From contig CAIMHL010000430.1 in the NCBI GenBank assembly GCA_903840825.1, positions 1 through 14,253 of the forward strand: a DNA stretch of 14,253 bases. Direction: 5' to 3'. Of the stretch, positions 8,358 to 14,253 are shown piece by piece. Position 1 is the first letter of the stretch. Each line of letters opens with the position of its first letter. The DNA is from an uncultured beta proteobacterium (GTDB taxonomy: Bacteria > Pseudomonadota > Gammaproteobacteria > Burkholderiales > Burkholderiaceae_C). Under the pieces are notes generated by a model. That model worked only from the letters and a program-made list of their open reading frames with translations. It had not been told where the DNA came from and searched no databases. The position numbers and the translations under genes were made by a program.

Positions 8358-9628
8358 AATTTGTAACCCGCCGCTTCAATAGCTTGTCGGTCAAAAGCGG
8401 CTTTAACGTCAATAAATGCACCGCCTTTGACCAACTTTCTAGAGAAATCCTCTACAGTTAAATCCCTGTACGCTTGATGCGCCACCGCCGCAACAATGGC
8501 ATCGGCCCGGGGCAGATCAGACCATCCCAAAAGATTGACGCCATACTCGTCCATGGCTTCGGCAGGCAAAGCGCGAGGATCGGTCACAAAAACCTCAACG
8601 CCATAGGATTGAAGCTCGTGGATGATGTCAATAACCTTGGAGTTTCTCAGGTCGCCACAGTCTTCCTTGAAGGTCAGGCCCAAAACATTGACCCTGGCCC
8701 CTTTGATGTAACTGCCCGAAGCAATCATGTGTTTGATAGTCTGCTCGGCAATTAATTTACCCATGCCGTCATTGATGCGGCGCCCGGCCAAAATAACCTG
8801 CGGGTTGTAACCCAGCATCTCGGCTTTGTGGGTCAGGTAGTAAGGATCCACACCAATGCAGTGACCACCTACCAACCCAGGTTTAAATTTAAGAAAATTC
8901 CATTTGGTGCCCGCCGCCTCCAAGACCTCAGTAGTGTCAATACCCATCTTGTCAAAAATAATGGACAACTCGTTCATAAGCGAGATATTCAAATCACGCT
9001 GGGTGTTTTCAATGACCTTGGCCGCCTCGGCGGCCTTGATGCTGGAGGCACGGTGTACGCCAGGAAGCACAATGGACTCGTAGAGCTGGGCCACTGTCTC
9101 CAGAGTAGCCGCCGTATCACCGGAGACAATTTTAAGAATTTTGGTGAGAGTGTGCTCTTTGTCACCGGGGTTAATTCGTTCGGGTGAATAGCCGACAAAA
9201 AAATCTTTCTTCCAAACGTAACCTGACTCTTTCGATAAAGTAGGGATACAAACCTCTTCTGTGGCCCCCGGATACACGGTCGATTCATAAACTACCACCG
9301 CACCTTTTTTCATGTGCTGACCCACACTGATACTGGCATTGATGAGTGGACGAAAGTCGGGTATATGAGCGCAATCAACGGGCGTAGGGACCGCCACAAT
9401 AATGATATCGGCTGTAGCGAGACAGCTTGGATCTGCGCTGTAGTGGGCATGCGTCGCAGCCTGCATTTCTTCCCGGGTCAATTCACGCGACGGATCAACA
9501 CCTTCAAGGCAACTCGCCACCTTGGCCTGTGAAATATCAAAACCCAGCGTTTTGAACTTTTTCCCAAACTCGACCACCAATGGTAGACCCACGTAGCCCA
9601 GTCCCACTACAGCAATAACAGGCGTCAA
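8345..9628 (-). CDS. tviB: UDP-N-acetylhexosamine 6-dehydrogenase, TviB/WbpA-like
   Basis: This 427-residue nucleotide-sugar dehydrogenase oxidises the C6 hydroxyl of a UDP-HexNAc (probably UDP-GlcNAc, possibly UDP-ManNAc) to the uronic acid with NAD. It has the Rossmann motif VVGLGYVGLP at 7-16, VPTPVD at 80-85, ESTVYPG at 115-121, SPERINPGD at 148-156, a conserved Lys204 in AAKVIENTQRD, catalytic Cys257 in GGHCIGVDPYYL, and a C-terminal substrate domain with LTFKEDCGDLRNSK at 318-331. The sequence resembles Vi-antigen TviB more than UDP-glucose dehydrogenase. The start is a TTG at 9626-9628, supported by an AGGGGA ribosome site five bases upstream and by the Rossmann strand beginning at once. 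No C4-epimerase (TviC type) is visible here. It sits between xrtA and the TIGR03088-type gene, with the longest gap in the operon before it. Confidence 0.93.
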   Translation of the reverse strand: MTPVIAVVGLGYVGLPLVVEFGKKFKTLGFDISQAKVASCLEGVDPSRELTREEMQAATHAHYSADPSCLATADIIIVAVPTPVDCAHIPDFRPLINASISVGQHMKKGAVVVYESTVYPGATEEVCIPTLSKESGYVWKKDFFVGYSPERINPGDKEHTLTKILKIVSGDTAATLETVAQLYESIVLPGVHRASSIKAAEAAKVIENTQRDLNISLMNELSIIFDKMGIDTTEVLEAAGTKWNFLKFKPGLVGGHCIGVDPYYLTHKAEMLGYNPQVILAGRRINDGMGKLIAEQTIKHMIASGSYIKGARVNVLGLTFKEDCGDLRNSKVIDIIHELQSYGVEVFVTDPRALPAEAMDEYGVNLLGWSDLPRADAIVAAVAHQAYRDLTVEDFSRKLVKGGAFIDVKAAFDRQAIEAAGYKLWRL

Positions 9629-9633
9629 ATGAT

Positions 9634-9639
9634 TCCCCT
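9634..9639 (-). promoter_or_regulatory. Ribosome binding site that fixes the TTG start of the dehydrogenase
   Basis: AGGGGA on the minus strand is followed by five bases (ATCAT) and then TTG at 9628-9626. There is no ATG that would keep the N-terminal Rossmann motif at its usual place, so this site decides the start. Confidence 0.6.
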
Positions 9640-9649
9640 AGATAAGTAA

Positions 9650-9678
9650 ATTTAATTTAGACATTTAATTATTGACAA
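9650..9678 (-). promoter_or_regulatory. Possible weak internal promoter before the dehydrogenase
   Basis: On the minus strand TTGTCA (9678-9673, one mismatch to TTGACA) is followed after 17 bases by TTAAAT (9655-9650, four of six matches to TATAAT). This straddles the xrtA stop and the AT-rich 36-base gap before the dehydrogenase. AT-rich DNA yields such matches by chance, so this is only a candidate. Confidence 0.22.
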
Positions 9679-11245
9679 CCGAGGTCAGAAGTGAATTGAC
9701 AGCAGCATAGTTATCTTGCATAAATTTATCTAGCACCTGAGCTGCAAGCCCTGTTTGATCATCTTGTGTGTAGATAACAATGACGACTGAGTCATCGTCA
9801 TACCCGATCAATCGGCGATAAACTGCCAAGGCTTTGGCCAGGTAACTATTGCTTGTGACCAAGCCCCCAATCCAGTAGAACTTCCAAACCAATAGACGCT
9901 GGGCAGCAGCACCAGGTGAAGGCGACTTGATTAACCCAGCTGTAGTCACATTAAGGTACGAATCACCAGCTGAAATGGCTTGCTGACCACGTTCGAACTG
10001 GTTCCACTGTGCATCCTGACTGGCAACAAGCGAATTGCTAAAACTGATCAACTTTCGGTCCTGCGTTTGACGCTGATAAACGCCAAGGTAAAGACCCACT
10101 GACTGGTCTTTATGCGCATATATTTGATTCATTTCAGTCGTTGGATTCTTGTAGTCTGGTTTGAATGAGGGCAGTACCGAACGCTGAATTTCCCAACTTG
10201 ACGCCAAGGCCTGTGGCGCATTTAAAGCAGCAACACCTCGAACACCTGTGCTCTTGTAAGCCAGCAAAGCTCCGGGCGGCAAAGACACCAAAAGTGCAAA
10301 AATACATGCAGCGCTCAGTGGTTTTATTTGTCCAAGAGGCTGAATTGACGAAGAGGATGAACTCTGGCTGCTAGGTAAAACCTCGGGCTCAAACCAACGT
10401 GCACCAATAATAAACATGGAAAAAATGACCACACCAAAGAATACCCAGCCGTAGACCAGGTGGTCAACGCCAGCTGCCAGTTTGTTGCCCGACAAATGAC
10501 CCAGCAGGACGATGAGGTAAGCCCGCATCCAATTCGCAATCACGGGGACCAAGATGGAGACCAATACAAACAAAATTCTCCGCTTTGTTGAGGTATAGCT
10601 TAGGTAAGAAAAAAGTGTTCCCACCGTGACCGAAGCAATCAAATATCGAATGCCGCTGCATGCCTCCACCACTGACCAATGCCCTGAAGATATGAAGAAC
10701 TGAAGACCTTCCTGATAGACCGGAATGCCCGAAAGACGCAACGAAAAAACAGTCACCTTGGCTGTCCAGTCCATTAGCTGGGGCATGAGAAATTCACCCA
10801 GTGGAACTGAGAAGAATAGAAACCCAAGAGGGAATAAGATGATGCGCGTCACGGCCCACCCCAGCACAGCTGGAACGACCAGCACCAGAAGGGCCACCAA
10901 CGCCAATTGAGTTAACGCATTGACTGATGCCAGAGATCCCAAAAGCCACATAATGCCGATGCAACCCGCAAACAGGAGAGGTGAATTTTCGGATTCTGGC
11001 CGTACCCTTAGCAGAGTTACACGTTGGCGCCAGATCAACCATAGTGAAATAGGCAAGACCAAAAATGCATGGGCAAAAGTATCCGATCGAGCCCAGATGT
11101 GAACCATAGACAGCGCAGTATCTCGGTACAAAATAAGCAACCACATCTGCAAGACAAACAGCGTGATGAGCGCTGACCGCCAAGGACTCTTGGATGACAG
11201 GACTAGGGCTAGCCTAGGCTGCAACAGCTTCGATGTTTGATTCAT
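9665..11245 (-). CDS. xrtA: Exosortase A fused to EpsI domain
   Basis: This inner-membrane protein is 526 residues from the ATG at 11245. The N-terminal two thirds is an eight-helix-type exosortase with multiple hydrophobic segments between about 24 and 283. The proposed catalytic triad is intact: Cys196 in EACSGIRYL, Arg241 in NWMRAY and His262 in VDHLVYG. The family is thought to cleave the PEP-CTERM sorting signal of exported proteins and to be linked to exopolysaccharide production. After a Ser-rich linker (292-300), a further membrane segment near 309-330 leads to a C-terminal EpsI-like domain outside the membrane, a fusion known for XrtA. The start is chosen at the ATG because GAGGGGG lies seven bases upstream. 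A TTG one codon earlier is possible. The ATG shares one base with the preceding stop (TGATG). No PEP-CTERM substrate is encoded here. Confidence 0.95.
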   Translation of the reverse strand: MNQTSKLLQPRLALVLSSKSPWRSALITLFVLQMWLLILYRDTALSMVHIWARSDTFAHAFLVLPISLWLIWRQRVTLLRVRPESENSPLLFAGCIGIMWLLGSLASVNALTQLALVALLVLVVPAVLGWAVTRIILFPLGFLFFSVPLGEFLMPQLMDWTAKVTVFSLRLSGIPVYQEGLQFFISSGHWSVVEACSGIRYLIASVTVGTLFSYLSYTSTKRRILFVLVSILVPVIANWMRAYLIVLLGHLSGNKLAAGVDHLVYGWVFFGVVIFSMFIIGARWFEPEVLPSSQSSSSSSIQPLGQIKPLSAACIFALLVSLPPGALLAYKSTGVRGVAALNAPQALASSWEIQRSVLPSFKPDYKNPTTEMNQIYAHKDQSVGLYLGVYQRQTQDRKLISFSNSLVASQDAQWNQFERGQQAISAGDSYLNVTTAGLIKSPSPGAAAQRLLVWKFYWIGGLVTSNSYLAKALAVYRRLIGYDDDSVVIVIYTQDDQTGLAAQVLDKFMQDNYAAVNSLLTSVVNN

Positions 11246-12486
11246 CAAGCGACCCCCTCACCATCACTAGATGCTGGCATGAGGTACTGATCAATACCAC
11301 TTAAATGAGCATTCCAACCATAGCTTTCCATCACGCGCTGCCTAGCCAATTTACCCCTCAGGTCAGCCACTTCTGGCGCGCTTAACAAGGCACTGATCTC
11401 TTGCAAAAATCCATCGACTCCTGTCGTACCGACCAATTCATCTGGACTGGCATTGATGACTTTGGCGCATGACAACGCTGCCACCACCGGGCGCGACATG
11501 GCCATAGCCTCCAAAATCTTGTTTTGTACACCACGAGCCACGCGTAGCGGAGCCACAACAACAGTGGCATATTGCAAATAGGGGCGTACATCAGTCACCG
11601 TTCCCGTCACCACCACCCGCTCGGCAGCCAAGGCCAAAACCGAAGGTGAAGGTTGACGCCCTACAATATAAAAAATGAGTTGAGGCCACAATTGACTTAA
11701 TCGTGGCCACACGGCGTGACTGAACCAGACCACTGCATCTATGTTGGGCCAGTAGTCCATAGCTCCAGTAAACACGATGACCATGGCATTCGAATTTGGA
11801 GCTGCCGCAGTGTAAGGAGATAGTCGGGACGGTTCCGGCGAGAAAAATTGTGTATCGACCCCGTTACTTAAGGGTAGTAATTTTCCAGCGCAGGCTGGTG
11901 CTACCTTTTTAAATAAATTCGTCTCATTTTCTGTGACGAAAAATGATTTCTTTGAGCGCAAAGCAGTTTGTGACTCAAAGACACGAAGTAGTTGCCCTTC
12001 ACGTCGGTAAACCCAGGACAAGGGCCAATGGCTAGCTGCTGAATACTGTAGCCATTTTTCAGAGTCAACATCCACAAAATCAACCAGCATCGTTGGCAGC
12101 TTGACACCAGCCTTGGCAGGCACGTACTGTGCCATGGCCGATGAAAAAATAACAATGGTATCAATGGCTTGTTCTGCTAAAGTCTTTCCCACCCATGCTT
12201 TAAATCCATCAGTGCGGTAATAAAGAAGTGTCAAGGGTTCTTGCGTTAAAAATCCTTTTAAACAGGCTATTTTTTGTACCCGTGGGTACAAGCGCTCAAT
12301 GTAATGATCAGGGCAGAGCTCACGTACCGTCGCGGCCAATACCTCGTCTTCGTGCGCATCCACAAAGGTCCCCAAAAAAACACGGTGCTGTGCAAGCAGG
12401 TGTGTAAGCAGGTGGTATGACCTTACTTTGTCACCTTTATTGGGGGGGAAAGGCAGGCGATGAACCAGATAGAGAATGTTGCTCAT
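11245..12486 (-). CDS. XrtA/PEP-CTERM-associated glycosyltransferase (TIGR03087 type)
   Basis: The product is 413 residues with a GT-B layout. The N-terminus ILYLVHRLPFPPNKGDKVRS (4-23) is the signature by which I recognise the sugar transferase that usually sits next to XrtA/EpsH1. Other landmarks are VDFVDVDSEKW at 135-145, SNGVD at 207-211, FTGAMDYWPNID at 239-250, and a donor-site segment APLRVARGVQNKILEAM at 312-328. In that segment the second Glu of the GT4 pair is kept, while the first position is Arg or Gly rather than Glu. It starts at an ATG with only a weak upstream ribosome site. Its stop overlaps the xrtA start, which ties its expression to the exosortase. The acceptor and sugar are unknown. 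Confidence 0.92.
   Translation of the reverse strand: MSNILYLVHRLPFPPNKGDKVRSYHLLTHLLAQHRVFLGTFVDAHEDEVLAATVRELCPDHYIERLYPRVQKIACLKGFLTQEPLTLLYYRTDGFKAWVGKTLAEQAIDTIVIFSSAMAQYVPAKAGVKLPTMLVDFVDVDSEKWLQYSAASHWPLSWVYRREGQLLRVFESQTALRSKKSFFVTENETNLFKKVAPACAGKLLPLSNGVDTQFFSPEPSRLSPYTAAAPNSNAMVIVFTGAMDYWPNIDAVVWFSHAVWPRLSQLWPQLIFYIVGRQPSPSVLALAAERVVVTGTVTDVRPYLQYATVVVAPLRVARGVQNKILEAMAMSRPVVAALSCAKVINASPDELVGTTGVDGFLQEISALLSAPEVADLRGKLARQRVMESYGWNAHLSGIDQYLMPASSDGEGVA
11253..11259 (-). promoter_or_regulatory. Ribosome binding site of xrtA
   Basis: GAGGGGG on the minus strand is followed by seven bases and the ATG at 11245-11243. It favours this ATG over the adjacent TTG at 11248, which would be only four bases away. 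The site lies inside the 3' end of the upstream glycosyltransferase gene. Confidence 0.55.
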
Positions 12487-12494
12487 AAATGGTG

Positions 12495-13556
12495 TTAGCC
12501 TATATTTCTAACCACTATAGGACCCAAGCAATTGGCCAGACTAAGGGGCATTTTTCGCCACGCCTCAATCGCCCACTTAAATTTTTCATTGCTTGGGTTA
12601 TTTCTCGGAATATCTTGACGACCCAAGAGGCTGTATTCGTAAAACAAAGGCTGCGGTACAAATCCCCAATGCTTCTTAAAATCATACGAGCCGGTGCCCT
12701 TCTTGCTGCGCCCAAAATCGAAAACCTTAACTTGACGCTCGCACGCTCGCCGCATCAACTCCCAGTACTTGAAATCATTGGCCGCCATCTGGCGCGCCAA
12801 TCGATGGTCTCCCGCGTAGTAAGGCAAGACTTCATCCCGAAAGTAAAAACTCAGCACACTACTCAGCGGATGACCATCGGGCCCCAGTACGGTCAATATT
12901 TCGCAATCAGAACCAAACTCAGCCTGCAAAGTACTGAAATAGTGCTTTGAATGGGCAGGTGTTCCATGGCGATGCATGTTCTCTGCGTACAGCGAATAAA
13001 ACCGATCAACCCCAGCATCCAGTTGGCTACGTAAACTATTCGCAATTCCTTTTCTCACCATAGCCCTCTGCTTGCGCGGTATGGCATTCAGGTTTTCAGC
13101 AGGCAAGGTATAGATTTCTTTTCTAAACGTGACATACAAGTCTTGTAGTGGCCAATCTGAATGCTGGCTCACCACATTGCGCCATTCAATGTGCGCAACG
13201 CCCAAACGTGTGGCTAGGCGCTGGGCCTCAGCTTCAAGGGCCTGCCTGGCAGCGGGGAGGTTTGAGGCTATACCGCCGTATACCGCAAAGGGCAAACTCA
13301 CGAGTGAATTTCCAAACAACCAATTCTTGACGTGGGTCAAAGGCAAAACCCCTACGATCGCACCATCAAGCTCCGCATACAAAAAATATGATGTGTGGTG
13401 AAAAAAATCCTGCATGATTCTTTGCCAGCCACACCGATGAAAGAAAGTAGCTTCAGGGCAATCCATGACGAAGGCATCCCACCGGCATTGCGCTTCAATA
13501 TCCTGGCCCAACAGGCGTATCACCTGTGGCAATTGAGCAGTGTCAGACCTTTCCAT
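12495..13556 (-). CDS. FemAB-like protein of the XrtA/PEP-CTERM system (TIGR03019 type)
   Basis: The product is 353 residues from the ATG at 13556, with two GNAT-like halves as in FemABX-type aminoacyl- or acyltransferases. Conserved-looking parts are PEATFFH at 34-40, SLPFAVYGG at 87-95, IPRKQRAMVRKG at 159-170, HGTPAHSK at 197-204, and the C-terminal FDFGRSKKGTGSYDFKK (279-295). FemAB proteins transfer amino acids from tRNA to peptidoglycan precursors. Members in exosortase loci have no proven substrate but could modify the polysaccharide or its lipid carrier. The start is ambiguous: a TTG at 13574 adds six residues. The chosen ATG overlaps the preceding gene's end by 14 bases and fits the family N-terminus better. 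Eight bases separate its stop from the next gene. Confidence 0.9.
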   Translation of the reverse strand: MERSDTAQLPQVIRLLGQDIEAQCRWDAFVMDCPEATFFHRCGWQRIMQDFFHHTSYFLYAELDGAIVGVLPLTHVKNWLFGNSLVSLPFAVYGGIASNLPAARQALEAEAQRLATRLGVAHIEWRNVVSQHSDWPLQDLYVTFRKEIYTLPAENLNAIPRKQRAMVRKGIANSLRSQLDAGVDRFYSLYAENMHRHGTPAHSKHYFSTLQAEFGSDCEILTVLGPDGHPLSSVLSFYFRDEVLPYYAGDHRLARQMAANDFKYWELMRRACERQVKVFDFGRSKKGTGSYDFKKHWGFVPQPLFYEYSLLGRQDIPRNNPSNEKFKWAIEAWRKMPLSLANCLGPIVVRNIG

Positions 13557-14253
13557 CTGAGCGCAACTTGTCAAAATAGAATTGATCCATTCGACCCCAA
13601 CTAAAGTCTGAAAACAATTTTTTCAAACGATGTTCCATACGGGATATATTGATGTAATGTCTGAATTTAGTTTTTAAATCAAGGCCCTTGATGCGTGGTT
13701 GATGCACGTCGATTTCCCATGGATGAAAATAAAAAATAGCGGGTAGCTGATTTTCTGCATTGACCGCATTGATCATCCATCGCGACACCGTGTAGGGCAA
13801 TAATCTAAAATAACCACCACCACTAGAGGGCATATTTTTTTTAAATACGCGACAGGTCGAAAGTGGGAATTCAATGAAACCATTACGCGTTTCAAAAGCG
13901 GCTCTTGGCGCGTCCACCATGCCGTAATGATCATGCCGAATCGGATAAATACTGGAGCTGTAGCGATAGCCTGCATTTTGTAAAACCTCAAAAGCCCACA
14001 GATTTCCAGCACCGATGGAAAAACTTGGCGCCCGGTAGCCGATGACCGCTTGCCCAGAGATATCTTCCAGCAAATGTTTGGCATGACTGACATCATCAGA
14101 AAAAAAGGCTGGCGTTTGATCCGATACACGGCCATGACCGAAACCATGACTGGCTAATTCATGCCCTTCACCCACAATTTTTTGGATCAACTGAGGGTAG
14201 CGCTTTGCAATCCAACCCAGGGTAAAAAAAGTTGCTTTTATTTGGCGATCAGC
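13543..14253 (-). CDS. XrtA system polysaccharide deacetylase (TIGR03006 type), 5' end outside window
   Basis: The reading frame is open from the window edge (14253) to the TGA at 13543-13545, 236 codons, so the true start is not visible; a TTG at 14190 is internal. The segment KATFFTLGW just inside the edge is the typical stretch after the NodB TFDDG motif, which must lie a little beyond the window. Present are GHELASHGFGH (the HxxxH metal site), YRAPSFSIG and FYFHPWEID, the last with a catalytic-type His. This pattern matches the deacetylase that accompanies XrtA. It probably removes N-acetyl groups from a HexNAc in the polysaccharide. Cellular location cannot be judged without the N-terminus. 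It is the most upstream gene of the operon visible here. Confidence 0.9.
   Translation of the reverse strand, partial: ADRQIKATFFTLGWIAKRYPQLIQKIVGEGHELASHGFGHGRVSDQTPAFFSDDVSHAKHLLEDISGQAVIGYRAPSFSIGAGNLWAFEVLQNAGYRYSSSIYPIRHDHYGMVDAPRAAFETRNGFIEFPLSTCRVFKKNMPSSGGGYFRLLPYTVSRWMINAVNAENQLPAIFYFHPWEIDVHQPRIKGLDLKTKFRHYINISRMEHRLKKLFSDFSWGRMDQFYFDKLRSDGKV

Noticed and set aside
9672..9677. TTGACA on the plus strand as a promoter element
   Set aside because: No -10 partner is evident at the right spacing, and the only genes downstream on that strand are antisense shadows.
12442..12448. Seven-C run (minus strand) early in the TIGR03087-type gene as a phase-variation tract
   Set aside because: It encodes the conserved Pro-Pro of the N-terminal signature and is too short to suggest contingency switching.
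13557..13574. TTG at 13574 as the FemAB-like start
   Set aside because: No ribosome site precedes it, and the six extra residues lie deeper inside the upstream gene; the ATG at 13556 fits the family N-terminus.
1..14253. tRNA, rRNA, CRISPR arrays, insertion sequences or phage genes
   Set aside because: No direct-repeat arrays, transposase motifs, terminal inverted repeats or tRNA-like folds were seen on reading both strands.

Overview
This window is most of an exosortase A (XrtA/EpsH)-type exopolysaccharide biosynthesis locus, of the kind found in Gram-negative bacteria that carry the PEP-CTERM/exosortase protein-sorting system. Gene content, family types, the moderately high G+C of the left half and an AT-rich intergenic palindrome point to a betaproteobacterium. 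Burkholderiales, perhaps Comamonadaceae (Rhodoferax/Polaromonas-like), is my best guess. That placement is recognition from memory, not a search.

Layout, right to left. Ten genes lie on the minus strand from beyond 14253 down to 1885, tightly packed with stop/start overlaps or gaps of at most 36 bases, so they look like one operon whose promoter lies outside the window. In order of transcription they are: an XrtA-type polysaccharide deacetylase (start missing), a FemAB-like protein, a TIGR03087-type glycosyltransferase, exosortase A fused to an EpsI domain, a TviB/WbpA-type UDP-HexNAc 6-dehydrogenase, a TIGR03088-type glycosyltransferase, an XrtA-associated glutamine amidotransferase (TIGR03108 type), a Daro_2409-family glycosyltransferase (TIGR04063 type), a generic GT4 glycosyltransferase, and a second polysaccharide deacetylase. 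On the plus strand, converging on the last gene, is a second asparagine-synthetase-like protein (122-1801) that lacks the glutaminase nucleophile. The very start of the window (1-102) holds what looks like the tail of another plus-strand gene. The only intergenic stretch of any size is 1802-1884, with an AT-rich palindrome and a terminator-like hairpin. No stretch over 300 bases lacks a gene.

How the parts may work together (inference): the dehydrogenase would supply a UDP-N-acetylhexosaminuronic acid. Four GT-B-fold glycosyltransferases would assemble a repeat unit in the cytoplasm. The amidotransferase could amidate uronic acid carboxyl groups, the deacetylases could expose amines, and the FemAB-like protein could add an aminoacyl group. 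Exosortase A in the inner membrane processes PEP-CTERM proteins encoded elsewhere; none is seen here. The most interesting points are this possible amidated-uronate chemistry, the placement of the dehydrogenase between xrtA and its usual partners behind its own strong ribosome binding site, and the glutaminase-dead paralogue on the opposite strand.
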